Shown here in pieces: positions 17,901-26,411 of a stretch of DNA of 64,000 nt. Location: assembly GCA_018657625.1 (NCBI GenBank), contig JABHWU010000115.1, positions 31,158-95,157 of the forward strand, in the 5' to 3' direction. Made by a program: the position numbers and the translations under genes. The number at the start of each line of letters is the position of its first letter. The first letter of the stretch is position 1. The notes beneath the pieces are model-generated. The model worked only from the letters and a program-made list of their open reading frames with translations. It was not told where the DNA came from and did no database searches. The stretch is from Deltaproteobacteria bacterium (GTDB lineage: Bacteria > SAR324 > XYD2-FULL-50-16).

Positions 17901-18500
17901 TGTCTCTGCAATTTCAATCAATTGGGGGTTCACAATATCCTGTTTTTCCAGTTTATTAGACTGTAACTCAATATAATAGCGATCTTTAAAAACATGCGCA
18001 TACCATTCTGCAGTTTTAATGGCGTCTTCCCTTTCCCCCTCCAAAAGTCGACGTGCCAGTTCTCCTCCCAAACAAGCAGACAGTACAATTAATCCTTCGT
18101 TATATTTTTCCAGTAATTCATGGTCAATTCTTGGTTTACCATAATATTTTCCATCTCTAAATCCCATACTGGCTATTTTAATGAGATTTTGGTAACCAAC
18201 CTTGTTTTCACATAACAGCACGGTATGATAAGCATTCGGTCCCGCCTTAGCGTATGTTCGGTGAAAACGATTCACTTTTGCGACATAGGCTTCCATTCCA
18301 ATGATCGGTTTAATGCCCGATTTTTTCAATTCATCATGAAATTCAATGGCACCATATAAATTACCATGGTCTGTGAGCGCACAGGTGTCGTACTCCAGTT
18401 CATTCAGATGTTTACCCAGTCCTTTAACCTTAATGGCTCCATCCAGCAGGGAATAATGACTATGAAAATGAAGATGTACAAACTCTGAGGGAGTGGGCAT
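14958..18500 (-). CDS. dnaE: DNA polymerase III alpha subunit
   Basis: Replicative DNA polymerase of the DnaE1 type, 1180 residues. The N-terminal PHP domain begins with [18 protein letters not shown]. The palm carries the [14 protein letters not shown] motif and the catalytic aspartates in MPDFDIDFE (about residue 410). The finger and tandem HhH regions include [23 protein letters not shown]. The C-terminal OB-fold (about residues 980-1080) and a beta-clamp-binding region follow. It is divergent from the sulfatase-fold gene with a 312-bp gap. No anomaly was seen. Confidence 0.97.
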   Translation of the reverse strand: [1180 protein letters not shown]

Positions 18501-18812
18501 GATTATTTATAGTAGTAATTTTTGAGAGAGATCCGTTAAATATTGCTATAAAATTATTACCTGAAAATCAAAATGGCAATCATAGAAAACAGATTATTTA
18601 ACAAATATTAAAGATCTGCACGATATCAAGACCTTGAAAAAACCGGAAGGTTTCATTTCTTTGTCAAAGACTTAATCAATAGTGATTTTTCCAAAATCAT
18701 TTTAAGCGTGACAAGATAAAGACAATAAAGAGATAGTTTTCAGAAACAAAGCATTTCATTGAACCAGGCATTGTAATTACCTATTTTGAATAATTTCTTT
18801 TTAATTTAAATC
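18501..18812. other. Intergenic region between divergent dnaE and sulfatase-fold gene
   Basis: 312 bp of AT-rich sequence that must contain both divergent promoters. I saw no convincing palindrome, RNA gene or open frame in it. Confidence 0.5.
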
Positions 18813-20624
18813 ATGAAAACAATCAGTCAAATTGCTACCAATCTTTTTCTAATTGTTGGTATTTATATATTTTACCTATTTCCATTATTTGAAATTCACA
18901 ATACCCAACCAAGCATTATAGACTATCTTACTTTTAGTTTACATACTTTTTTAATATATGTTTTGTTGCATTTTGTATTAATAGTACCACTCAATTACAT
19001 ATTAAAATTTTTATCAAAACTTATCGCTGGTATTTATCTATCTCTTGCTGAAACTTTTTTCATTTTTTTGGCATTAGCTGATACAAAAATTTATATCAGC
19101 CAGGGACTTCATGTCTATGATAGAATTGTAATCAAGACATTACAAAATCCACACTGGGAACGTGAATTGCAACTTGGAACATCGACTTTTATCAGTATTG
19201 TCGTGCTGCTGTTTATTATTTTCTGTTTACAACTCCTGCTATGGTTTTGGTTAAGAAAGCAAAAAATTTATTTTCAAAATAAAAAAGCCCTTTGGGGTGT
19301 TGTTGCTAGCATTATCATTTTATTAACATTACCTTCATTATGGATTTACAAAAAGCATTTGCCTAATAGCTCAGAACTTTCAAACATCTACCCCTTTTAT
19401 TCCGGAATCATCGGGGTTCCCGGGCAATATCCTTTAATTGCCAAATATGATTATCCGAACGTTACAGAATCACTGACAAAAAAAAATGTCATATTAATAA
19501 CTGCTGAAAGCCTGAGAGGGGATTTTTATTCACCTGAATTTATGCCCAGGCTGCAAAGCTTTGCGAAAAATAATGGATGTTTAACATCCAAACGTCATTA
19601 TTCTGGAGGCCACACGACTGAATACGGAGTTTTTACCGCTTTATACGGGCTTCACGGATATCATTTTGAACCATTTAGAGACCAGGATCTTCCCTCGTAT
19701 GGATTAAAAACACTTAAAAACCATGGCTACACCTTAATTGGATCAGCAGCAGCACAATTAAGTTCATGGAATAATTCTAAGTTCCTCTTTCAGGTTTTCG
19801 ACAAATACAAAGAATTCACCTCAGATGTAATTTATGAAGACGACGTCAATATGATCGAGTGGGTTCAGAAGCAAATTGATCAATCCAATCAAAAATCTTT
19901 ATTTATTTTTATGCATTCAAATACCACCCATCATAATTATTACTTCCCTGATAATTTTACTATTTATAAACCAGTCATGGAAAAAAACTATAATTACCTG
20001 CAAAATAAATATTCTACGGCGACATACAGGGAAAAAGTCTTTAATCGATATAAAAATAGTGTCAGATATCTGGATACCACATTCACAGACTTTTTAGAAA
20101 GTTTAGAGGATAAATTAGGGCCTAACACAATCATTGTATTTACAGGGGATCATGGGGAAGAATTCTGGGAACACGGTTTGCTTGGGCATGGTAAAAGTAA
20201 TTATGTTAATCAAAGAGTACAGGTTCCTTTAGTCATTTGCGACTTATCCCGTAAAATATTACCTGAAGTAATTTTTTCTTCCCATGTTGATATTTTTCCA
20301 ACAATTTTTGATTTATTGTTACTACCACCAACAAATCAGTTTAATGGTTTTTCTATGTTATCCGAAACATTCAAAGACCGACCCTATACTGTCGTCACAG
20401 GTCCAGAATTTCCTTTTGGTCGAAATAAAATGGGTATCATAGAAAGTAAATATAAATTCTGGCTAAAAAAATCCTCAAAATATTTACACTATTTTTATAA
20501 AACCAAAGTCACAGATATAAATGATCATGTCATAATGGATGGGAGCGATAAAGCTACTTTAGATAAAACACTCAAAGCTTTTGCTACTGATGCATATCTG
20601 TTTTTAGATGAAATACATCCCTAA
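18813..20624 (+). CDS. LtaS-like membrane sulfatase-fold phosphotransferase/hydrolase
   Basis: Membrane-anchored enzyme of the alkaline phosphatase/sulfatase superfamily, like LtaS and OpgB-type glycerophosphotransferases. Five N-terminal helices cover about residues 8-190. The periplasmic catalytic domain begins VILITAESLRGDFYS (metal-binding Glu). It has a threonine nucleophile region GGHTTEYGVFTALYG and the metal motif FTGDHGEEFWEHGLLGHG. Length is 603 residues. In Gram-negatives such proteins modify envelope glycans or lipids with phosphoglycerol or phosphoethanolamine. The exact acceptor is unknown. The gene stands alone. Confidence 0.85.
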   Translation: MKTISQIATNLFLIVGIYIFYLFPLFEIHNTQPSIIDYLTFSLHTFLIYVLLHFVLIVPLNYILKFLSKLIAGIYLSLAETFFIFLALADTKIYISQGLHVYDRIVIKTLQNPHWERELQLGTSTFISIVVLLFIIFCLQLLLWFWLRKQKIYFQNKKALWGVVASIIILLTLPSLWIYKKHLPNSSELSNIYPFYSGIIGVPGQYPLIAKYDYPNVTESLTKKNVILITAESLRGDFYSPEFMPRLQSFAKNNGCLTSKRHYSGGHTTEYGVFTALYGLHGYHFEPFRDQDLPSYGLKTLKNHGYTLIGSAAAQLSSWNNSKFLFQVFDKYKEFTSDVIYEDDVNMIEWVQKQIDQSNQKSLFIFMHSNTTHHNYYFPDNFTIYKPVMEKNYNYLQNKYSTATYREKVFNRYKNSVRYLDTTFTDFLESLEDKLGPNTIIVFTGDHGEEFWEHGLLGHGKSNYVNQRVQVPLVICDLSRKILPEVIFSSHVDIFPTIFDLLLLPPTNQFNGFSMLSETFKDRPYTVVTGPEFPFGRNKMGIIESKYKFWLKKSSKYLHYFYKTKVTDINDHVIMDGSDKATLDKTLKAFATDAYLFLDEIHP

Positions 20625-20736
20625 CAAGCATACAAAAATCAATTAAATCGGTATTTTTATTAACTTCAGCCTGTATGTGAAATTAATAAGCTTTGGTTGC
20701 AATTGCAGGCAGGTTATGCAATAAAAAAAATAGTCG

Positions 20737-20755
20737 AATCAATAGCCTATTGATT
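20737..20755. promoter_or_regulatory. Palindrome upstream of the hypothetical gene at 20801
   Basis: AATCAATAGCCTATTGATT has perfect 9-bp arms around a single C, 46 bp before the next start codon, just after an A-run. It could be an operator or, with no T-run following, a weak hairpin. Confidence 0.3.
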
Positions 20756-20800
20756 TAGCACTATTTCCATGATCATTGATGACTTGATTTTTTAAAAAAA

Positions 20801-22030
20801 ATGTCATACTTAAATTGGCAAAAAACTCATACCGGTATTGGCAGAGATTACTTATTCGGTAAAGACATTCAGGCAAATTTTGAGGATTCTGAAGAAATTT
20901 TTAACAATCTTGTCACTGAGGTTATAGATACCATCCAAGTACAGGCAGTTGTCCGTTTTTTACTGGACGGGGTCAGCAGTCAACCTGAACAATCTTTCAT
21001 ACCGACGCCATTTGTAGTCGACAACCTTAAGATTACTGAAAATTTATCTAGTTTGCTGCTGCAAACAGTGATGAATTATTATATCAGTGCTAATCACAAT
21101 TCGTCCCACTTTGGAATTACCAACACTATTCTGGAAAAAAAGCAAAACAGTTTTATTAAACGGGAAATTGAAACTTTACTAAAAAAAATACAGGAACGAC
21201 CTGACCTTTCCGGCAGGATCTTGAAAGATGTTCGAATAGCACCCATCCATGAATTTCATATTCAGCACCCCTTTCGATTCAAGGAAATTATTCAAAAAAA
21301 TTTAAATATTCATATTGGCTGTCAAATTCAAATCAATGGCAATGCCATCAATCATAATCGAATATTTTTACCTTTCCAGACCAATTCTGGTATTCTCAAC
21401 TGCCTCTATTATAACCTGGAACACATTATCACCCAAAATCTTGTTTCTTTTAGCGAATCCTCCGATCAGTATTTGAAAATTACTGATCGGACTATATTAA
21501 GGGAGTTGGAATCAACAATCAGCCGATTGAAAGTTAAGGTCAATACCCGAAAGAAGCTGTTAAAAGATTTAGTCCATCAGGATCAATTCAACTTCATTGG
21601 CAATGATTCGGGATTCCCTCAAGTGAATTTAAAAATTGCGAAGGATCTGTATTCCGCCACTATAGCGGGTTTTCCTCAGGAAAGTTTTGCTTCGGATGTA
21701 ATCACGGCAAATATTCCTACTTTTGGCATCCACTCTAAAAAAGAGGACCAAAACATTAGCGATGCTGATTCAATTCCTGAAAATGACAGTAAAGTTGATT
21801 ATCCGGAAATAGAAAAAAGCAGCGAAGAGATTCAGTTTGATAAAAAAAAGGTGGAAGCGATTAACTTTCATCCCAATGAAGATGATTTTGAACGAAGAAA
21901 ACAGTCAAAACGCAACTATGTTCCACACCCATTCAAAGAAAATCTAAAAGCCAATTCATTTAAAAGAAGAAAATCTGATTGGCAGGAAAAATTACCAAAC
22001 CGGATCAGTAAAACCGTTGATATGGACTAA
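20801..22030 (+). CDS. Hypothetical protein, 409 residues
   Basis: I do not recognise the family. The product appears soluble, with no signal peptide or membrane segment. The N-terminal two thirds look globular (WQKTHTGIGRDYLFG, VVRFLLDGVSSQPEQSF, SSLLLQTVMNYYISANH). The last 110 residues are charged, low in hydrophobics and probably disordered, with many Lys, Arg and Glu. It converges on the 76-codon gene that starts at the next base. Long conserved-looking helices and clean codon use support a real gene. Function is unknown. Confidence 0.75.
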   Translation: MSYLNWQKTHTGIGRDYLFGKDIQANFEDSEEIFNNLVTEVIDTIQVQAVVRFLLDGVSSQPEQSFIPTPFVVDNLKITENLSSLLLQTVMNYYISANHNSSHFGITNTILEKKQNSFIKREIETLLKKIQERPDLSGRILKDVRIAPIHEFHIQHPFRFKEIIQKNLNIHIGCQIQINGNAINHNRIFLPFQTNSGILNCLYYNLEHIITQNLVSFSESSDQYLKITDRTILRELESTISRLKVKVNTRKKLLKDLVHQDQFNFIGNDSGFPQVNLKIAKDLYSATIAGFPQESFASDVITANIPTFGIHSKKEDQNISDADSIPENDSKVDYPEIEKSSEEIQFDKKKVEAINFHPNEDDFERRKQSKRNYVPHPFKENLKANSFKRRKSDWQEKLPNRISKTVDMD

Positions 22031-22261
22031 TTAAGAAATATAAGACTGATTCTTATGTGACATTTTCTTTCTCATGGGTAAATCCTGTTTTTTACGTTTT
22101 TTTATAATTTCATTTTTTGCTTCTTTTAACCATCTTACTACCAGGTCAATTTGCTCCGGATGTAACATTACAGACTCATTTTGGTCGTCAATAGATGGTT
22201 GTTCTATATAAATTACATCATCCTGAGAAGTTACGGATACATCATACATTGTTTTTTTCAT
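22031..22261 (-). CDS. Small hypothetical protein, 76 residues
   Basis: A small acidic-to-basic protein: an N-terminal beta-rich half (DVIYIEQP, ESVMLHPEQIDLVVRWLKEA) and a basic C-terminus (KKRKKQDLPMRKK). An AAGG site precedes the ATG, and the stop abuts the convergent gene's stop at 22030. The EQID-type amphipathic helix suggests a compact conserved fold, perhaps nucleic-acid or partner binding. I cannot name a family. Confidence 0.65.
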   Translation of the reverse strand: MKKTMYDVSVTSQDDVIYIEQPSIDDQNESVMLHPEQIDLVVRWLKEAKNEIIKKRKKQDLPMRKKMSHKNQSYIS

Positions 22262-22304
22262 CTTTGCCTTTTATAAATTTATATTTTATTTATTCTAGAC
22301 TGTT

Positions 22305-22366
22305 AACCTGGATAAATCAATTCTCAATAACAAGCATTTACATCAATAGTTTGATTAATCCGGGTT
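22305..22366. promoter_or_regulatory. Long imperfect inverted repeat upstream of the Rrf2 regulator
   Basis: AACCTGGATAAATCAA (22305-22320) and TTGATTAATCCGGGTT (22351-22366) are 16-base arms matching at 14 positions, 30 bp apart, 75-137 bp before the Rrf2 start. They may be paired operator sites for autoregulation, since Rrf2 proteins commonly repress their own promoters. Confidence 0.35.
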
Positions 22367-22441
22367 GATATATCTTTGTTAAAAACTTATGATCACAAGA
22401 TAATTCACAAATATTAACCAATTTGAAATAAATAAAAAATT

Positions 22442-22927
22442 ATGAAGTTCTCAGCTCAGGAAGAATACGGGTTACGGTGCTTAATTCAAGTTGCGAAAAA
22501 AAATTCTGAAAATGGCATTACCATCGCAGAAATTAGTGAAGCAGAAGGATTAACTACCCATAATGTTGCTAAATTACTAAGGATTCTGCGACAAGCTGAA
22601 ATACTAAACAGTATTCGGGGACATACCGGAGGATATATATTAGCTGATCGTCCCGAAAATATAAACATCGGTAAAGTATTGGGAACATTGGGGGGACGTT
22701 TATACGATAGCAATTTTTGTGAAAAACATACCGGCGTCGATAGTATCTGTACCCATACTGTGGATTGTACGATGCGATCATTGTGGACTTCCCTTCAAAA
22801 TGTCATAGATAAGGTTCTGGTTAATCTCACCTTAAAAGATTTGCTACACATGGATGAAGGTACATTGGCAGAGCAACTCCATGAAATCACAGAAAATATA
22901 TTTAAAATACACGAAAAAAATAACTAA
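22442..22927 (+). CDS. Rrf2 family transcriptional regulator with three conserved cysteines
   Basis: A 161-residue Rrf2-type regulator. The winged helix-turn-helix occupies about residues 1-80 (EEYGLRCLIQVA, ITIAEISEAEGLTTHNVAKLLRIL, and the wing RGHTGGYILA). Three Cys follow at 93, 103 and 109 (C-x9-C-x5-C), close to the Fe-S ligand arrangement of IscR, RsrR and NsrR, so cluster-based sensing of iron, oxygen or NO is likely. No isc or suf genes are adjacent. An inverted repeat upstream may be its own operator. Confidence 0.9.
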   Translation: MKFSAQEEYGLRCLIQVAKKNSENGITIAEISEAEGLTTHNVAKLLRILRQAEILNSIRGHTGGYILADRPENINIGKVLGTLGGRLYDSNFCEKHTGVDSICTHTVDCTMRSLWTSLQNVIDKVLVNLTLKDLLHMDEGTLAEQLHEITENIFKIHEKNN

Positions 22928-23050
22928 TTTATAGTTTTGGCATCATTTCAATATTAAGATCTCCCATTTAAGTGAAATGGAAGCACAGCCATAACAATTT
23001 AACCATTTCCCCTATTGATAGATTGAAAGATCCTTGTTATTTTAAAAATT

Positions 23051-23432
23051 CAATTAAGTTGAAAATGTAATCGCTGCTGAGTTTTATATTCAGTAGAGGA
23101 AAGTCCGGGCTTCATAGAGCAGGATGCTGGCTAACGGCCAGAGGGGGTAACCCCATGGAAAGTGCCGCAGAAAATATACCGCCGATGATCTTGTTAAAGA
23201 AACAGGTAAGGGTGAAATGGTGGGGGTTTTTCCTTAATGTAAGAGCCCACCGCAATTATGGTGACATAATTGGCATGGTAAACCCCATTCGAAGCAAATC
23301 CAAGTAGGACAACATATACGGGTGGCTCGCCTGGTTGTCGGGTAGGATGCTTGAGGCTGCAGGTAACTGCAGTCCCAGATAAATGATTACAGCTTTATAA
23401 GTACAGAACCCGGCTTATTGACAACTTAATTG
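23051..23432 (+). ncRNA. rnpB: RNase P RNA, bacterial type A-like
   Basis: Catalytic RNA that matures tRNA 5' ends. The conserved 5' core GAGGAAAGTCCGGGCT (about 23096) and the 3' core ACAGAACCCGGCTTA (about 23404) that pair to form the P4 region are both present. The internal GGGTGAAA, the AAGAGCCCACCG region and the terminal P1 helix are also seen: CAATTAAGTTG (23051-23061) pairs perfectly with CAACTTAATTG (23422-23432). A terminator hairpin follows directly. About 380 nt is normal for the class. Confidence 0.95.
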
Positions 23433-23434
23433 AT

Positions 23435-23460
23435 TTGGGTATCGGGAAACCGATACCCAA
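23435..23460. terminator. Bidirectional terminator between rnpB and the bactofilin gene
   Basis: TTGGGTATCGG and CCGATACCCAA form a perfect 11-bp stem closed by a GAAA tetraloop, just after rnpB and 3 bp from the stop of the converging bactofilin gene. The following T-content is modest on both sides. Confidence 0.75.
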
Positions 23461-23463
23461 TAA

Positions 23464-23868
23464 TTAATCCCGATTCGAAATTGGTTTTCGTGGTTTCTTG
23501 GGTTTAGGTGTCTTCGGCTTTCCGTTATTTTGTGGCGCTAATATTTGACATCTGCCATTAAAGTTAACATCCTTTTCAATGCCAATATTGCAGGTGTAAA
23601 TCTCACCATTCATCATACCTGGTTTATTGAGTTTAACAGTATCCTGAGCAACAATTTTACCATTAATTTTACCATTTGAAATCAATGATCGTGCAGTGAT
23701 TTCAGCTTCAATTTCTGCTTTTTCACCAATAAATATTGTTGAATCACTCTTTAGAATACCTTTAATTTTTCCATCAACCCTAATCCCACCTTTTATGTAA
23801 AGATTCCCTTCCAACTCAATATTTTCAGATAAAAAACTGGTCGTTTTATACTCTTTAGAAAAACTCAT
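23464..23868 (-). CDS. Bactofilin
   Basis: Cytoskeletal polymer-forming protein (bactofilin/DUF583), 134 residues. The core is a right-handed beta-helix repeat (IELEGNLYIKGGIRVDGKIKG, then ITARSLISNGKINGKIVAQ). The tail, KPKTPKPKKPRKP, is Pro/Lys rich. It is the last gene of the gyrA-TPR-parA-parB-bactofilin run, 11 bp after parB. Bactofilins near parAB are known to tether the segregation machinery in myxobacteria, so a polar ParAB scaffold is a reasonable inference. Confidence 0.92.
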   Translation of the reverse strand: MSFSKEYKTTSFLSENIELEGNLYIKGGIRVDGKIKGILKSDSTIFIGEKAEIEAEITARSLISNGKINGKIVAQDTVKLNKPGMMNGEIYTCNIGIEKDVNFNGRCQILAPQNNGKPKTPKPKKPRKPISNRD

Positions 23869-23879
23869 AATCTTTATAT

Positions 23880-24767
23880 TTATTTGGATTTTAGTAATTT
23901 CGTAAACAGCCGATTAAAATCATCTGTATTATAATATTCCAAAACTATCTTCCCTTTTTCACCCATTGGCTTAATGGTCACTTTACGATCGAAACACTCG
24001 CTTAAACGTTCCTGATTTAAGTTCATTTGAGAAGATATACTGTTTTCTTCAGGCTGATTCTTTGTTTTAATCGGGTTTTTCTCTTTTAATAAGCGAACCA
24101 GTTCTTCTGTCTGACGAACTGATATTTTATCATTAATGATTTTTTCCCGAATATTATTTAAATCATCTTCGTTCTTTATCCCCAATAAGGGTCTGGCATG
24201 TCCGGTGGATAAGTTTTCTTTGATTAAATCAGTTCTTATTTGTTCCGGTAGTTGAAGTAATCGGATTGAGTTTGCGACGGCGGACCTGGCCTTTCCAACT
24301 CTTTTGGCTAAATCTTCCTGGGTGTAACCATGTTCTTTTAAGAGATTGCTATAAGCCAGGGACTCTTCGATGGGATTAAGATTGTCTCTCTGGATATTTT
24401 CAATTAAAGCAATTTCCAACAAATCCTGATCTTTAATTTCCTTCACCAGAGCCGGAATCATCTCAAAACCAGCTAATTTAGAAGCCTTTAAGCGGCGTTC
24501 TCCTGCTACTAATTCATAATTTTTACCATTTATTTCTTTTTTTCTAACCAGAACTGGTTGAAGTACACCTTTATATTTAATGGATTGAGACAGTTCCTCC
24601 AATTTTTCCTGATTGATCTCTCTTCGGGGTTGTTTTGGATTAACCGCAACGTCATTGATTTTCAGCTGTATCACACCCTGATCAAATATCGCCTGCTCAT
24701 CATCTTCAATAGGTTTGAGCAAAGCGCTGAATCCTTTACCTAATGCTTTCCTTTCTTTTATTGCCAT
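23880..24767 (-). CDS. parB: Chromosome partitioning protein ParB
   Basis: CTP-dependent DNA clamp that loads at parS and guides origin segregation. Order: N-terminal tail that stimulates ParA (KERKALGKGFSALL), ParB/Srx nucleotide-binding domain with the GERRLKASKLAG box (about residues 85-110, including AGERR), the helix-turn-helix (EEHGYTQEDLAKRVGKARSAVANSIRLL), and a C-terminal dimerisation segment. Length is 295 residues. It starts 5 bp after parA. No parS-like TGTTTCACGTGAAACA site was seen in this window. Confidence 0.96.
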   Translation of the reverse strand: MAIKERKALGKGFSALLKPIEDDEQAIFDQGVIQLKINDVAVNPKQPRREINQEKLEELSQSIKYKGVLQPVLVRKKEINGKNYELVAGERRLKASKLAGFEMIPALVKEIKDQDLLEIALIENIQRDNLNPIEESLAYSNLLKEHGYTQEDLAKRVGKARSAVANSIRLLQLPEQIRTDLIKENLSTGHARPLLGIKNEDDLNNIREKIINDKISVRQTEELVRLLKEKNPIKTKNQPEENSISSQMNLNQERLSECFDRKVTIKPMGEKGKIVLEYYNTDDFNRLFTKLLKSK

Positions 24768-24772
24768 AATGC

Positions 24773-25543
24773 TTAACTCTTCGTATTTTTTTGAATAATT
24801 TCTTTGGCAAGTTTTAAATAGCTAATGGCTCCCTTACTGGCACGATCATATAAAAAAACCGGTTTACCAAATGAAGGTGCTTCACACAATCTGACATTTC
24901 TGGGGATGATAGACTTAAAAACGCGTCCTTCAAAATGGACTTTCAATTCATCAATTACCTGACGTGAAATATTATTCCGAATATCATACATTGTTGGTAA
25001 AATACCTTCTATTTCTAAATCCGGATTCAATGAATCTTTTATTAGATTAATCGTAACCAATAACTGGCTCATTCCTTCCATGGCATAATACTCACATTGC
25101 AGCGGAATCAGAACGCTGTCCGCAGCCGCTAATGAATTTACAGTTAACAAACCCAATGAAGGTGGTGAATCAATCAATATAAAATCAAAATAATCCCTAA
25201 CCTGATTAATCACATTTTTTAATTTTAACTCTCGGGCAATCGCGCTTACTAGCTCAACTTCTGCCCCGGTAAGATCAATATTCGCTGGTACCAGTTTTAA
25301 CTTACTAATTTCTGTGGAATAAATAAGATCTTTAAGCTGATCCCCGCCAATCAAGGCATGATAAATATTCTTTTTACAATTGCCCGGTGTTAAACCAAGA
25401 CCACTGGTTGTATTTCCCTGGGGATCAAAATCTATCAATAGTACTTTTTTCCCTAATATTGCCAGAGATGCGGAAAGGTTAATACAGGTTGTAGTTTTAC
25501 CAACACCTCCTTTTTGGTTTGAAACGGCAATTACTTTACCCAT
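24773..25543 (-). CDS. parA: Chromosome partitioning ATPase ParA (Soj)
   Basis: Deviant-Walker ATPase that drives origin segregation on the nucleoid. It begins MGKVIAVSNQKGGVGKTTTC (signature KGGVGKT at about residues 10-16), with Walker A' DFDPQGN, and the IDSPPSLGLLT B-type motif. At 256 residues it lacks the N-terminal helix-turn-helix found in plasmid ParA, so it is the chromosomal Soj type. It is co-transcribed with parB and follows the TPR lipoprotein by 31 bp. Confidence 0.96.
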   Translation of the reverse strand: MGKVIAVSNQKGGVGKTTTCINLSASLAILGKKVLLIDFDPQGNTTSGLGLTPGNCKKNIYHALIGGDQLKDLIYSTEISKLKLVPANIDLTGAEVELVSAIARELKLKNVINQVRDYFDFILIDSPPSLGLLTVNSLAAADSVLIPLQCEYYAMEGMSQLLVTINLIKDSLNPDLEIEGILPTMYDIRNNISRQVIDELKVHFEGRVFKSIIPRNVRLCEAPSFGKPVFLYDRASKGAISYLKLAKEIIQKNTKS

Positions 25544-25574
25544 TTATGTTTATCATTTAATAAGTTTGATACAA

Positions 25575-26411
25575 TTAGTAGTCTAAACCGGTATGTGTTT
25601 TTTTTAGTCTGGCTTTCAATCCAGCCATCCTTGACAAGGCCAGCTGAAAAAACATTTCATTTGGTTTTAACCGATCCAGTATCGTTTGATATGTTTCGAT
25701 AGCCGATTGCAAATGTCCTTGTTCTTCATATATATTGGCCAAACTAATGGCAGTCGTTAGTGATTTTTTTGAATGGTTAAACTTTTTTTCTGCTTCCAGG
25801 AAAGACAACTCTGTTAAATCAGGTCTACCTTCCCGATAATAAGAATTACCGATTAAATAATAGGCTTTATGCACTAATTCAGAATTTTTTCCTTTTTGGA
25901 GTAACTCTTTTAGAACCACTCGACCCTGTTCAAAATACCTTAGTTGAAAATAGATTTCTGCTAGGGAAAACTGATGTTTTTCCCATTCTTCCTCTGTTAA
26001 ATCCAGTTTTAATAGTTTTTGATAAATCAATAAAGCCTTTCGTAAACCATCATCACCTTGATTGAGATAAATTCGTGCCAGACTATACATCGATTTATTG
26101 ATATAGTCTGAAGTCTCAAAATTTTTATTCAATAAACGATAATAGCGGATCGCCTGCTCTGGTTTCTTCAGATAATGATCATAAATATTACCGATCCAAA
26201 AAAGTGAATCATCAATTAAATAATGATTCGGGTAGGTTTTGGTTAATATGATCAGATTCTGAACGGCTTCTTCATATCGATTCTGTTCCCAAAAGGCCAA
26301 TGCCTCATCAAATAATTTCTTCCCTTGATTTTTCTGGCATGAGCCTACCGTCAAAAATAACAAAAATAGTAGAAATAACCAGACCCTGGATTTTCTCATT
26401 TGATTACTCAT
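25575..26411 (-). CDS. TPR-repeat lipoprotein
   Basis: Secreted, lipid-anchored protein with about five to six tetratricopeptide-like repeats, probably a periplasmic scaffold. The signal sequence begins MRKSRVW, has a leucine-rich core and ends in lipobox LTVGSC. Repeats include [19 protein letters not shown] and [20 protein letters not shown], and a pattern of [16 protein letters not shown]. The ATG chosen at 26411 lies inside the gyrA stop region (ATGAGTAA overlap). A second ATG at 26399 also gives a complete lipoprotein signal. It resembles BamD/YbgF-type TPR proteins, but a specific role is not established. It is encoded between gyrA and parA. Confidence 0.82.
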   Translation of the reverse strand: MSNQMRKSRVWLFLLFLLFLTVGSCQKNQGKKLFDEALAFWEQNRYEEAVQNLIILTKTYPNHYLIDDSLFWIGNIYDHYLKKPEQAIRYYRLLNKNFETSDYINKSMYSLARIYLNQGDDGLRKALLIYQKLLKLDLTEEEWEKHQFSLAEIYFQLRYFEQGRVVLKELLQKGKNSELVHKAYYLIGNSYYREGRPDLTELSFLEAEKKFNHSKKSLTTAISLANIYEEQGHLQSAIETYQTILDRLKPNEMFFQLALSRMAGLKARLKKTHTGLDY

